Below are positions 23,455 through 32,105 of a stretch of DNA of 64,000 bases, in pieces. The notes beneath the pieces were generated by a model that saw only the letters and a list, made by a program, of their open reading frames with translations, was not told the origin of the DNA and made no database searches. Made by a program: the position numbers and the translations under genes. The stretch's first letter is position 1, and the number at the start of each line of letters is the position of its first letter. The stretch comes from Mycobacterium numidiamassiliense (GTDB lineage: Bacteria > Actinomycetota > Actinomycetes > Mycobacteriales > Mycobacteriaceae), in the NCBI RefSeq assembly GCF_900157365.1, contig NZ_FUEZ01000004.1, positions 2,653,066-2,717,065 of the forward strand, read 5' to 3'.

Positions 23455-24962
23455 CGAACGAAGTCACCTACTGGACGCTGATCGCCGATGCGGCGCGGCG
23501 CCAACCGGATCGGTCGCTGCTCGCCGACGAGTATGGTCGCAGCCTGAGCGCACGTGGGCTGCACGATGCCGCCTGCGCGACGGCGGCCGTGTTCGCCCAG
23601 CGGGGGATCGGCCCGGGAACCGTGGTGTCGTGGCAGCTGCCGACCACGCTTGAGACCGTGGTTGTCATGGCCGCATTGGCTCGGCTCGGCGCGGTGCAAA
23701 ACCCCATCATCCCGATACTGCGGGAGCGCGAGGTCGGCTTCATCACCGGCCAGCTGGCAACCGAATTCCTTGTGGTGCCTGAATTTTGGCGCGGATTCGG
23801 CCACGGCGAACTCGCCAGGGCGCTGGCCGCCGATAAGGGCTTCGAGGTCATCACCGTCGACCTGGCGACACCCCCGCGCGCCGATGAGCTTCGGCTGCCC
23901 CGGGCAGACGCGGATGCCCTCCCGGCACCCCCGTCAGCCGGCGCCCACGCCCGATGGGTCTACTACTCGTCGGGGACCACCGCGGCGCCCAAGGGAATTC
24001 GTCACACCGACGCGTCGGTGCTCGCCGGCTCGCGCGGCATGGTGGCCGCGATGGGTATGACGAGCAGCGACGTGGATCCGATTGCCTTTCCCGTCTCTCA
24101 CATTGGTGGGGCCGCGATGGTGGCAGCGGCCCTGATGACCGGGATGCGACTGGCGTTGTTCGAGACATTCGACCCGGCAACGACGCCGCTGGTCATCGCG
24201 GCGCACCGCCCGACTTTTCTGGGCACGGCAACCCCTTTCTTCGTCGCTTTCCTGGAAGCGCAACGGGCTCAAGGCGCTCGGCCGCTCTTCAGTGCCCTGC
24301 GTGGCTGCATAGCCGGCGGCGCACCGATCACCGCCGACCTGGGACGTCAAGTCCGCGAAACGTTTGGCGTGCCCGGTATCGCCAACGCGTGGGGGATGAC
24401 CGAGTTCCCGGTGGCGACCTCACCCTCTCTTGACGCCGCACCCGACGTGCTCGACTACACGGTTGGCGCGCCGGTGGCTGGGGTGAGCGTCCGCGTGGTC
24501 GACGGCGAGCTGCGGCTCAAGGGTCCCCAATGCTTCCTCGGTTACGCGGACACCACGCTTGACGCCGACGCCTTCGACAGCGATGGTTGGCTGCGCACGG
24601 GCGATCTCGGTCAGATCGACGCCGACGGAAATGTTCGTGTCACCGGTCGCATCAAAGATGCGATCATCCGCAACGCCGAGAACGTCTCGGCCCTGGAGAT
24701 CGAAAACGTGCTCGTCACCCACCCCGCGATCGCCGATGTCGCTGTCATCGGAGTGCCCGACCGCACTGCTGGCGAGCGGGTTTGCGCGGTCGTCGTCCCG
24801 ACTCCTGCCACCAGCGTCACGTTGGAATCCCTAGTCCAGCATTGCCATTCGCTGGGACTGAGCCGTTACAAACATCCCGAGCGTCTGGTCATCGTTGATA
24901 CGTTGCCGCGCAACCAATTCGGGAAGGTCATCAAGAAGGATCTCCGCGAGGCCTTCGGCTGA
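23451..24962 (+). CDS. Acyl-CoA synthetase (class I adenylate-forming ligase)
   Basis: 503 residues from ATG 23451 (ATGA overlap with the thioesterase). The P-loop-like A3 motif is WVYYSSGTTAAPKGIRH, A5 is NAWGMTEFPVA, A7 is DGWLRTGDLGQID, A8 is GRIKDAIIRNAENVSALEIEN, and the A10 lysine is in NQFGKVIKKDLREAF. This is a complete two-domain fatty/aromatic acyl-CoA ligase (AMP-forming, FadD-like), cytosolic. The specificity pocket cannot be read with confidence. A bidirectional hairpin follows at 24996. Confidence 0.92.
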   Translation: MTNEVTYWTLIADAARRQPDRSLLADEYGRSLSARGLHDAACATAAVFAQRGIGPGTVVSWQLPTTLETVVVMAALARLGAVQNPIIPILREREVGFITGQLATEFLVVPEFWRGFGHGELARALAADKGFEVITVDLATPPRADELRLPRADADALPAPPSAGAHARWVYYSSGTTAAPKGIRHTDASVLAGSRGMVAAMGMTSSDVDPIAFPVSHIGGAAMVAAALMTGMRLALFETFDPATTPLVIAAHRPTFLGTATPFFVAFLEAQRAQGARPLFSALRGCIAGGAPITADLGRQVRETFGVPGIANAWGMTEFPVATSPSLDAAPDVLDYTVGAPVAGVSVRVVDGELRLKGPQCFLGYADTTLDADAFDSDGWLRTGDLGQIDADGNVRVTGRIKDAIIRNAENVSALEIENVLVTHPAIADVAVIGVPDRTAGERVCAVVVPTPATSVTLESLVQHCHSLGLSRYKHPERLVIVDTLPRNQFGKVIKKDLREAFG

Positions 24963-24995
24963 CGCCGCTGTTCTCGGATCATTAGGACGCCCACG

Positions 24996-25023
24996 AATGT
25001 GATAGCGCATGCGCCATCACATT
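24996..25023. terminator. 28-bp near-perfect palindrome between convergent genes
   Basis: AATGTGATAGCGCA (24996-25009) pairs with TGCGCCATCACATT (25010-25023) with a single mismatch. It lies between the 3' ends of the acyl-CoA ligase (24962) and the convergent TIGR03085 gene (25084), so a bidirectional terminator is most likely. Confidence 0.6.
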
Positions 25024-25083
25024 TGCGCAGAAAGTCCCGCCGCCTTTCCTGGTGCTCAAGTGACCGGTGTGACGCCGCGCGGC

Positions 25084-25704
25084 CTACAACCCCTTGGGTG
25101 CGTCGCGGACCGCTTCGACCGCAGCCGCATCGCCGTCGAACTCGACGTCGGCTTTGCGGCCGACCGAGAACAGCAGTAGCTCCTGGGGCGTACCCGTGAC
25201 CGTGACGGCCGGGCCTTGGCCCGCGATCAGCACCGTCTTGCCCTCGGGGATGCGCAGCGCGACCCGGCCGGGAACCTTGCCGAGCGTCATCCGGGCCATC
25301 AGCGGTAGCGAGCGGCGCAAGCTCTTAGCCAGGGCGGGCTCCAGCTCACGCGGTGTCCAGCCTGGCTGCGCCCGCCGCACGTCCTCGTGGTGGATGAACA
25401 TCTCGCCGATATTGGCAACAGGGTCCAGCAATTTGAGCGGCGAATAGAGCGGCGGACCTGACGCAACCTTGTCCAACAGCTGGTCCCAATCGTTTCGCCC
25501 GGCCACGTCGTTTTGCACCTTGGCGGTATGGCCGGCGAAGAAGGGGATGAGGATGCCGGGTGCGGCGTCGGGTCGGTATTCCCGGATCACGAGGTGAGCG
25601 GCCAGGTCCCGCGTCGTCCAGCCGTCGCACAAGGTGGCTGCATCCGGACCGAGGCCGCGCATGGTCTCGACGAGGGCGGCACGTTCGCGTTGAGCAACGG
25701 TCAC
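25084..25704 (-). CDS. TIGR03085 family protein (DinB / mycothiol-dependent isomerase fold)
   Basis: 206 residues. The N-terminal four-helix DinB-like domain carries the family pattern LCDGWTTRDLAAHLVIREYRPD with a metal His, then GEMFIHHEDVRRAQPGW with two more histidines. The C-terminal sterol-carrier-like part has VTVTGTPQELLLFSVGRK. This matches the actinobacterial TIGR03085 branch related to mycothiol-dependent maleylpyruvate isomerase. GTG 25704 is preferred because AAGGGA lies seven bases upstream; ATG 25719 has none. It is divergent from htpG with 62 bp between. The reaction is unknown; mycothiol transfer is plausible. Confidence 0.88.
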   Translation of the reverse strand: MTVAQRERAALVETMRGLGPDAATLCDGWTTRDLAAHLVIREYRPDAAPGILIPFFAGHTAKVQNDVAGRNDWDQLLDKVASGPPLYSPLKLLDPVANIGEMFIHHEDVRRAQPGWTPRELEPALAKSLRRSLPLMARMTLGKVPGRVALRIPEGKTVLIAGQGPAVTVTGTPQELLLFSVGRKADVEFDGDAAAVEAVRDAPKGL

Positions 25705-25766
25705 CTGATTTCCCTTCATCGGTGGGGCTGACCTGTCCAGCCTAGAGCCCGGTACATTCGGATCTC

Positions 25767-27692
25767 ATGAATGCGGGTGTTGAGCAGTTGGAGTTCCAGG
25801 CCGAGGCACGTCAGCTCTTGGATTTGATGGTCCATTCGGTCTACTCGAACAAGGATTCGTTTCTGCGGGAGTTGATCTCGAATGCCTCCGATGCGCTGGA
25901 CAAGCTGCGGCTGGAAGCGTTCCGCAATAAGGACCTCAAGGTCGACACGTCCGATCTACACATCGAGATCGACGTCGACAAGGGCGCGCGCACGCTGACC
26001 ATCCGCGACAACGGCATCGGCATGACGCGCGACGAGGTCATCGGTCTGATCGGCACGCTCGCCAAGTCGGGCACCGCCGAGCTGCGGCAACAACTGCGGG
26101 AGGCCAAGAATGCGGCCGCCTCGGAAGAACTCATCGGGCAGTTCGGCATCGGGTTCTACTCGTCGTTCATGGTGGCCGACAAGGTCGAACTGCTGACCCA
26201 CAAGGCCGGCGAGAGCGAAGCCACCAAGTGGGAATCCAGCGGCGAGGGCACCTACACCATCGAAGCGGTCGACGACGCTCCGCAGGGAACGTCGGTCACC
26301 CTGCACCTCAAGCCGGAAGACGCCGAAGACGAGCTGCACGACTACACGTCGGACTGGAAGATCAAGAGCCTCGTCAAGCAGTACTCCGACTTCATCGCCT
26401 GGCCCATCCGAATGGAGGTCGAGCGACGCACCCCGCCCGCTGAGGAAGGCGGGGAAGAGGTCGTCACCATCGAGACCGAAACCATCAACTCGATGAAGGC
26501 GCTGTGGGCCAGGCCTAAGGACGAGGTCTCCGAGGAGGAGTACAAGGAGTTCTACAAGCACATCGCGCACGCCTGGGATGACCCGCTGGAGGTCATCGCC
26601 ATGAAGGCCGAGGGCACTTTCGAATACCAGGCCCTGCTCTTCATCCCGTCCCACGCCCCGTTCGACATGTTCAACCGCGACGCCAAGGTCGGGGTCCAGT
26701 TATACGTCAAGCGCGTTTTCATCATGGGCGACTGTGACCAGCTCATGCCCGAGTACTTGCGCTTCGTCAAAGGCGTTGTCGACGCACAAGACTTGTCGCT
26801 CAACGTGTCCCGCGAAATTCTGCAGCAGGATCGGCAGATCAACGCGATCCGTCGCCGGCTGACCAAGAAGGTGCTCTCCACGATCAAGGAGCTGCAGTCC
26901 GAGCGGGCCGAGGACTACCGCACCTTCTGGACACAGTTCGGCAGGGTCGTCAAAGAAGGTCTGCTGTCGGACTTCGACAACCAGGACACCCTGCTGCAGA
27001 TCTCCTCCTTCGCCTCCACACACAGCGAAGAGGACGCGACCACTCTCGCCGAGTACGTGGAACGAATGAAGGACGGGCAGGAGCAGATCTTCTACGCCAC
27101 CGGCGAGACGCGTCAGCAACTGCTGAAATCGCCGCACCTGGAAGCCTTCAGAGCGAAAGGCTACGAGGTGCTGCTGCTCACCGACCCCGTCGACGAGGTG
27201 TGGGTTGGATCGGTGACCGAGTTCGACGGAAAGCCGCTGCAATCGGTCGCCAAGGGCGAGGTCGACCTCGACTCCGGCGAGGAAAAGAGTGAGGCCGAGC
27301 GCGAGGAGCAGGAGAAAGAATTTGCTGACTTGCTGACGTGGCTCAAGGAGACGCTCAGCGAGCACGTCAAGGAGGTGCGGCTGTCGACGCGTCTCACCGA
27401 GTCGCCGGCCTGCCTGATCACCGACGCTTTCGGGATGACTCCCGCGCTCGCGCGGATCTACCAGGCTTCCGGTCAGGCGGTTCCGGTCGGCAAGCGGATT
27501 CTCGAACTCAATCCGAGTCATCCGCTGGTCACCGGTCTGCGCCAGGCGCACCAGGAGCGGGCCGACGACCCCACCGTCGCCGAGACCGCGGAACTTCTCT
27601 ACGGCACCGCACTTCTCGCCGAAGGCGGTGCTCTTGAGGATCCGGCCCGCTTCGCGGAGCTACTCGCGGACCGGTTGGCCCGCACGGTCTAG
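25767..27692 (+). CDS. htpG: Chaperone HtpG (bacterial Hsp90)
   Basis: 641 residues, full length for bacterial Hsp90 and close to M. tuberculosis HtpG in its opening (VEQLEFQAEARQLLDL, MVHSVYSNKDSFLRELIS). The GHKL ATPase has the Glu/Asn helix ELISNASDALDK, DNGIGM and the lid GQFGIGFYSSFMVADK. The middle domain carries the catalytic-loop segment LSLNVSREILQQ, and the C-terminal dimerisation domain ends LLADRLARTV. ATP-dependent client folding in the cytosol under stress. ATG 25767 has no strong Shine-Dalgarno; a leaderless or short-leader transcript is possible. No HspR/CIRCE element was recognised. Confidence 0.97.
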   Translation: MNAGVEQLEFQAEARQLLDLMVHSVYSNKDSFLRELISNASDALDKLRLEAFRNKDLKVDTSDLHIEIDVDKGARTLTIRDNGIGMTRDEVIGLIGTLAKSGTAELRQQLREAKNAAASEELIGQFGIGFYSSFMVADKVELLTHKAGESEATKWESSGEGTYTIEAVDDAPQGTSVTLHLKPEDAEDELHDYTSDWKIKSLVKQYSDFIAWPIRMEVERRTPPAEEGGEEVVTIETETINSMKALWARPKDEVSEEEYKEFYKHIAHAWDDPLEVIAMKAEGTFEYQALLFIPSHAPFDMFNRDAKVGVQLYVKRVFIMGDCDQLMPEYLRFVKGVVDAQDLSLNVSREILQQDRQINAIRRRLTKKVLSTIKELQSERAEDYRTFWTQFGRVVKEGLLSDFDNQDTLLQISSFASTHSEEDATTLAEYVERMKDGQEQIFYATGETRQQLLKSPHLEAFRAKGYEVLLLTDPVDEVWVGSVTEFDGKPLQSVAKGEVDLDSGEEKSEAEREEQEKEFADLLTWLKETLSEHVKEVRLSTRLTESPACLITDAFGMTPALARIYQASGQAVPVGKRILELNPSHPLVTGLRQAHQERADDPTVAETAELLYGTALLAEGGALEDPARFAELLADRLARTV

Positions 27693-27763
27693 TCCGGACA
27701 AGGCACGTTGTCGGCAAACATCGCTGTCGATTGAAAGCCGCTCGAAGGGCATAATCACATCCC

Positions 27764-27979
27764 ATGCCCGAGTTTCGAGCGATCGACCCACATGGCGCGG
27801 TTGTCGCGACGAAGAGCTTCCCCAATGCTGAGGCAGCACACGTCTGGTTCCTCGGCATCGTCGCGGACGCGTCCGAGCTGGGTTGGCGCGTGGAGGTCAA
27901 CGACGACGGGCAGTGGGCAAACTTCGACGACACCGGCGGCTTTACCGCACCGGCGAGCCGCCATCGCGAAAAGCGCTGA
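27764..27979 (+). CDS. Small conserved-looking hypothetical protein
   Basis: 71 residues beginning MPEFRAIDPHGAVVATKSFPN. It has a compact alpha-beta appearance (HVWFLGIVADASELGWRVEVNDDGQWANF) with a basic tail, no signal and no membrane segment. The frame shows high-GC third positions and the ATG starts 71 bp after htpG on the same strand. The start and stop are natural and no better frame overlaps it. Function unknown; co-transcription with htpG is possible. Confidence 0.6.
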   Translation: MPEFRAIDPHGAVVATKSFPNAEAAHVWFLGIVADASELGWRVEVNDDGQWANFDDTGGFTAPASRHREKR

Positions 27980-28062
27980 GCGCGGGCGTGCACGCGTATG
28001 GCAGAAGTTCAGCGTGTCGCCGTCAGGAATTTAGTTGAGTGGCGTGAGATGGCCGCGCTTAT

Positions 28063-28068
28063 TATACT
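28063..28068 (+). promoter_or_regulatory. -10 element for the 28102 gene
   Basis: TATACT at 28063-28068 in the AT-rich patch CTTATTATACTC lies 34 bp before ATG 28102; no matching -35 at normal spacing. Surrounding DNA is otherwise GC-rich, so the patch stands out. Confidence 0.45.
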
Positions 28069-28101
28069 CTTGCCTAAGATTGCGCCGGCACTAGGAGATC
28101 C

Positions 28102-28398
28102 ATGGAACCCGATGGGGCAGAGGGATTTTCGAGTTCAAAGCCGTTCAAGTCTTATCTGGATTTCTCCAGCGTTCAGGTTGAGGCCGTGGGCCTGGGTAAG
28201 TCGGCCGCGTTCGGTTCATTGGCGGTGCCATCGGCCTGGCCAACCGCGCTTCAAGTCCCGGCTGACGCCGTCGACGCCCCGCCGTCCCCGGCCGATGCGG
28301 CACCGGGGCTCACGTTCGGGGCGGGCCTCATGGGAATGGTGACCGGTCTAACTGCCGGGCCCGATCACGAAGCACGGGCCACTGCTGGTGGTGAGTAG
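28102..28398 (+). CDS. Short PPE-tail-like protein
   Basis: 98 residues with its own -10 element and AGGAG just before ATG 28102. Residues 30-46 (GLGKSAAFGSLAVPSAW) match the C-terminal SVP region of PPE proteins (motif GxxSVPxxW, here GSLAVPSAW with Ala for Ser), and GLMGMVTG resembles their later segment. No PPE N-terminal domain is present upstream. It may be a stand-alone derivative or a fragment that acquired a promoter. Its last 51 bp overlap the convergent lipoprotein gene. Secretion is not predictable, because the PPE signal region is missing. Confidence 0.55.
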   Translation: MEPDGAEGFSSSKPFKSYLDFSSVQVEAVGLGKSAAFGSLAVPSAWPTALQVPADAVDAPPSPADAAPGLTFGAGLMGMVTGLTAGPDHEARATAGGE

Positions 28399-28869
28399 CA
28401 CTTCTTGAACTGAGGACTTATCGATCGCCGGAAATTCGAAGCGATGCGTTTGTTGTCCGGCGGCGATAGTGGCGTCTTGAGACTCGTTGGTCCCATCCTT
28501 CTTCCGGACCACCGCCGAAATCTTGTCGGGTTTCGACAGGTTCTGCGGCTCGTGAAAATACCAGACCTCGATTCCACTACCCGCTGAGTTACCTTGCCAG
28601 CCATCGGCGTAATAGCACCCAGGATTACCTTCAGCGTCCGGCGCAGGCGGCGGACAGATCGACAATCCGACGCATTGTGGTGTGCTGCTGGGCGCACTCG
28701 GCGAAGCGGCTGGGCTGGGCGACGGATTGTGGACGACGCTGGCGGTCGTCGAGCTCGCGCTTGAGGCTTGCGGTTGCGGCGCGGGCTGCGACCCGCAGGC
28801 AGTCACTCCGCCGCACCCGATCGCGATGAGGGCGATCAACCGGAATGCGTTGGCTGATTTCAACGGCAT
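28348..28869 (-). CDS. Putative lipoprotein
   Basis: 173 residues. The N-terminal signal has hydrophobic core LIALIAIGCGG and lipobox GVTAC (Cys about residue 25), followed by a Pro/Ser/Ala-rich linker (PSPSPAASPSAPSS). A Cys-containing globular domain with GCYYADGWQGNS and VWYFHEPQNLSKPD comes next, ending GPCFVIGPGS. Four cysteines after the lipobox suggest disulfides. ATG 28869 lies 3 bp after the NRAMP-like gene's stop, so it is probably the last gene of that operon. Family unknown to me. Confidence 0.75.
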   Translation of the reverse strand: MPLKSANAFRLIALIAIGCGGVTACGSQPAPQPQASSASSTTASVVHNPSPSPAASPSAPSSTPQCVGLSICPPPAPDAEGNPGCYYADGWQGNSAGSGIEVWYFHEPQNLSKPDKISAVVRKKDGTNESQDATIAAGQQTHRFEFPAIDKSSVQEVLLTTSSGPCFVIGPGS

Positions 28870-28872
28870 ACG

Positions 28873-30552
28873 TTATCCCCGGCCGACTTGGACGGCTTTG
28901 ACCACCAGCAGCAGGGCCCCCAGGACGAGGTAACTACGCAGGGCGATCATGCCGAGCCGCGTTCCGGGTGACCAGACCACCGGCTCCAGCAGTGTCAGGG
29001 GTGGCATCCGCCAGCTGTTGCGGTCCAGTTCGCGCACCGGCAGTTTGACCGGCGGTGGCGCCGGTTGGCGTCGAGCCATCCACCGCAGCACCGGGATGGC
29101 CGCGACCCCGAGAACCACCAGTGCCACACCCAGATAGGTGGCAACCGCGACGACGTCGATCTTGGGGAACAACGTGGTGGCCATCAGGATTCCCGACAGC
29201 AGCAACAGGGTACCGACGATGATTCCGGCCACCCAGTTGAGCCAGGCCCGATTTACCCACGGGCCCAACACTTGTGGGTCGTTGCACAACAAGAGCAGGA
29301 AGACACTGGCGCTGGGTAGCAGCAGGCCGGCGAGTGCCTGCACCGCGGTGGTGATCAGCCCAAGCGGTGCGCCCGGGATCAGCACGATCACCGCGGCGAG
29401 CGCCACCATCGCGGTGTAGGACAGGTAGAACTGCTTGGCGTCGGCGAATCCGCGATGCAGAGAGTGCTTGAGGCCGAACACGTCTCCGAACGCGTAGCTG
29501 GTCGCCAGCGTGACCGCGGCGGCGCCGATGATGGAGGCATCCATCAGCACGATGGCGAAGAACGAGCCAAGGGTTTGGCTGTGTTGGCCGAGCAATCGCG
29601 CGATCGCTCCGGCGTCGGTGAAGTTGCCCACGGTGTTGGTGGAGCGTGCCGCCCAGTCGCCGGTGATCAGTAAGGCTGCGGCACCGACGATCACAACGAA
29701 GGCACCCAGCACGGTGTCGGCACGCTCGTAGGCCATGAACCGCGGCGTGATGCGTTTGTCGACGACATTGGACTGCTGAAAGAACAACTGCCAGGGCGCC
29801 ACCGTGGTACCGACAATAGCGATGATCAGCAGCACCGCGTCTGAGCTGATACCTCCCGAAATGCTTGGTACCACAAAGGACTTCGCCGCTTGTCCCCACT
29901 GCGGATGGGACATCAGCAGCATCGGGATCTGCAGCAACGTGATCGCGATGAACAGGAACATGGCCCGTTCCCATCGCCGGAAACTACCGCTTGCCATGAT
30001 CGCCACCAGGGCCACCGCCGAGATCGGCACCACAATGTATTTGGAGATGCCGATGTAGTCGGCGGCCAGGCTGATGCCGATGAATTCGGTGACGATCGTC
30101 AAGAAGTTGAGTAGGAACAGGTCGCCGACGGAAAACCAGCCCCAGCCGCGCCCAAACCGTTCGTTGATCAACCGCGCATGCCCGACGCCGGTGACCGCGC
30201 CGAGCCGGACCACCATCTCCTGATTGACGATGAGCACAGGGACCAGGAGCAGCAGCACCCACAGCAGGGAGTAGCCGTAGTTTTGGCCGGCCTGCGCGTA
30301 GGTCGCAACGCCGCCCGCGTCGTTGTCGCCGACCATCACGATGATGCCGGGCCCCACGATGGCGAGGAGGGTGAGCAGCCGGGTCTTCCACGTCCGGGGA
30401 TGGTCGGTCTCGCTGAGGCTGATGCGCCCGAACGCGCCCTCGATATCACCCAGGTGCGCGCTGTCGAGCACCGCGGTGCCCTGTGGCGCTTCGTGTTTGG
30501 TCGGGGTCGCCGGTGCCTCGGTGTCGGTGGTGTTGTCCTCGGCGGCGGTCAT
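28873..30552 (-). CDS. NRAMP-like divalent metal transporter with altered metal site
   Basis: 559 residues, 11-12 membrane helices with the LeuT-type NRAMP fold after a 55-residue cytosolic N-terminus. The first unwound helix reads GDNDAGGVATY (residues 75-85) where Mn/Fe transporters have DPGN: the Asp is kept and Asn is replaced by Gly. The helix-6 motif reads GTTVAPWQLFFQQ (residues 248-260) where Mn/Fe transporters have MPHN, so the Met and His are lost. Such changes mark NRAMP-related proteins that prefer hard cations such as Mg2+ or do not transport Mn2+. ATG 30552 overlaps the stop of the MgtE-N/CBS gene (ATGA), so both are coupled, which supports magnesium. Confidence 0.85.
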   Translation of the reverse strand: MTAAEDNTTDTEAPATPTKHEAPQGTAVLDSAHLGDIEGAFGRISLSETDHPRTWKTRLLTLLAIVGPGIIVMVGDNDAGGVATYAQAGQNYGYSLLWVLLLLVPVLIVNQEMVVRLGAVTGVGHARLINERFGRGWGWFSVGDLFLLNFLTIVTEFIGISLAADYIGISKYIVVPISAVALVAIMASGSFRRWERAMFLFIAITLLQIPMLLMSHPQWGQAAKSFVVPSISGGISSDAVLLIIAIVGTTVAPWQLFFQQSNVVDKRITPRFMAYERADTVLGAFVVIVGAAALLITGDWAARSTNTVGNFTDAGAIARLLGQHSQTLGSFFAIVLMDASIIGAAAVTLATSYAFGDVFGLKHSLHRGFADAKQFYLSYTAMVALAAVIVLIPGAPLGLITTAVQALAGLLLPSASVFLLLLCNDPQVLGPWVNRAWLNWVAGIIVGTLLLLSGILMATTLFPKIDVVAVATYLGVALVVLGVAAIPVLRWMARRQPAPPPVKLPVRELDRNSWRMPPLTLLEPVVWSPGTRLGMIALRSYLVLGALLLVVKAVQVGRG

Positions 30553-31883
30553 GTTGCGTCACCGCCCGGCACACGTGTGTCGTGGTCGTCGCCGGTGACC
30601 TCGCGGATCGGGCGGGGCGCGGGTTCGCGGCGCCGCCAGTCCTCGGGGATAGTGGCCTCCAGCACATCGTCGACGGTGACCACCCCGAGCACTCGATCCT
30701 GATCGTCGACGACGGGGATCGAGTAGAGGTTGAAGTCAGCCATCAACAATGCGACGTCGGTGAGATCGGCATCAGCGTCCACCCGCACGGGGTCGGAATC
30801 CATCAGTGCCGCAACACTTTCAGTGGGCTCGGCATGCAATAGCTCGATGACCGACACCACACCGGCCAGTTGTTTGTTCTCGTCGAGAACGTGCACCTTG
30901 ATCAGTGCCTCCGGCTGTATGGTGGCCGCCGCGGCGATCAGCGCCAGCGCCTCGGCTGCCGTTGCGGTCGGAGCGCACGAGACGAAGTCGACGTTCATCA
31001 GCCCGCCGGCGCTTTCCGGATTGAACCCCATCAGCGTGATCACCTTGGTGCGCTGCGCGGCGGGCATCAGGTCGAGCACCCGGCGGCGCCGTGACTGGCG
31101 CAGATCGGCGATGGCGTCGGCGGCATCGTCGGCGCGCATCCGGCCCAGCAACGCGGCGACCTCGTTGTCCGGCATTCCGTTGAGTATTCGGCTAGCCTTT
31201 TCAGGTTCGAGTTCTTCGAAGACGTCGGCTTCGAGTTCGGGGTCGCTGTGCACCCGATCGAGAATCTCCCCACCTTCGGCCTTGTCGGCCTCCTCGAGCA
31301 GGTCGGCGATCTCGGCGGGTTTGAAGCCACGGAACCGGCCAGACAAGCGCCGAACCGCGTCGGTATGCGCATGGCCGATCAGCGGTTCGAACGATTTCCA
31401 GTCGCGGGCAGCGTGTCCCCCGGAGCGTTTGATGAGCCCGAACAAGAGTGGTGGCCGGCGAGTGTCGAGCCGCGCGGGCACCCATCCGGAGCCGGTGTCT
31501 TCCAGTTCGACGTCGTAGGCGCGTACCAGCTCCACGGCGGCCACATCGATCAGTCGGTGCCCGAGCACGTCGGCGCGCAGTAGCACCTCACCGTCGCGGC
31601 GCTCGAAGCGTCGAAGGTCAACCTTGTTCTTGGTCAACACAATTCGGTCTGGGGCGATCTGGTCGATAGAACCGGTGCCAACGAACACCTTGCGGCCACC
31701 GACCTCGGCCACAATCCCGGTGACAGCCGGATAGTCATCGGCGCCGCGCAATTGCACGATCACGTCCTCGACCCGGCCCACGTCCTCGCCCGAGCGAGCC
31801 ACCACCGGAGCCCGCAATAGTTCCGAGAGATGGATGACCGGTAGCCCTCCGCCAATATCGGCGGCCGTCGTCGGTGTGGTCAT
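30549..31883 (-). CDS. MgtE N-domain/CBS-domain protein with PRC-like start
   Basis: 444 residues. Residues 20-150 hold two PRC-barrel-like segments (SGEDVGRVEDVIVQL, LLRADVLGHRLIDVAAVELVRA), about 190-300 the MgtE intracellular N domain (FKPAEIADLLEEAD, DVFEELEPEKASRILNGMP, DDAADAIADL), and about 310-420 a CBS pair (MNVDFVSCAPTATAAEALALI, LYSIPVVDDQDRVLGVVTVDDVLE). The MgtE membrane channel is missing, so this is a soluble magnesium-sensing module without its pore. ATG 31883 is chosen because GAGGAG lies seven bases upstream. It is directly coupled to the NRAMP-like transporter and probably gates or senses for it, as in other actinobacteria. Confidence 0.88.
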   Translation of the reverse strand: MTTPTTAADIGGGLPVIHLSELLRAPVVARSGEDVGRVEDVIVQLRGADDYPAVTGIVAEVGGRKVFVGTGSIDQIAPDRIVLTKNKVDLRRFERRDGEVLLRADVLGHRLIDVAAVELVRAYDVELEDTGSGWVPARLDTRRPPLLFGLIKRSGGHAARDWKSFEPLIGHAHTDAVRRLSGRFRGFKPAEIADLLEEADKAEGGEILDRVHSDPELEADVFEELEPEKASRILNGMPDNEVAALLGRMRADDAADAIADLRQSRRRRVLDLMPAAQRTKVITLMGFNPESAGGLMNVDFVSCAPTATAAEALALIAAAATIQPEALIKVHVLDENKQLAGVVSVIELLHAEPTESVAALMDSDPVRVDADADLTDVALLMADFNLYSIPVVDDQDRVLGVVTVDDVLEATIPEDWRRREPAPRPIREVTGDDHDTRVPGGDAT

Positions 31884-32105
31884 TTGTCGCTCCTCAACAT
31901 GGGGGGATGCGTGCATACGGCCCAGTGGCTTGACCAGGGTAGCGGCCAGAGCCTACGCCGCATTCGTCATGGGTGACCAGAACCGATAGGTAAACGGCGG
32001 GTGGCCGCCGGGCATCCAACCGTTCAGGGTGAGCCGTAGCTCTCAGCGGTTTTAGCGCAGTCTGCCTAACAGCTTGTGCAGGCGGTGAATTCGAGCCATG
32101 CGCAG
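31884..32105. other. Leader region of the MgtE-N/NRAMP operon
   Basis: 222 bp between the lipoprotein stop and the MgtE-N/CBS start. CGGCGG-GTGG-CCGCCG (31995-32010) is a perfect 6-bp hairpin without a U tract, either the lipoprotein terminator or part of a leader structure. No M-box consensus was recognised although the operon would suit one. Confidence 0.35.

Noticed and set aside
24996..25023. CRP-like half sites TGTGA and TCACA
   Set aside because: Spacing is 14 bp where CRP sites have 6, and the palindrome lies between convergent gene ends, fitting a terminator.
31884..32105. TPP-riboswitch-like words (CTGAGA and ACCCTGAAC on the minus strand)
   Set aside because: The following CTGATC/GGAT core of the THI box is missing and the downstream genes are for metal transport, not thiamine. 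An M-box consensus was not found either.
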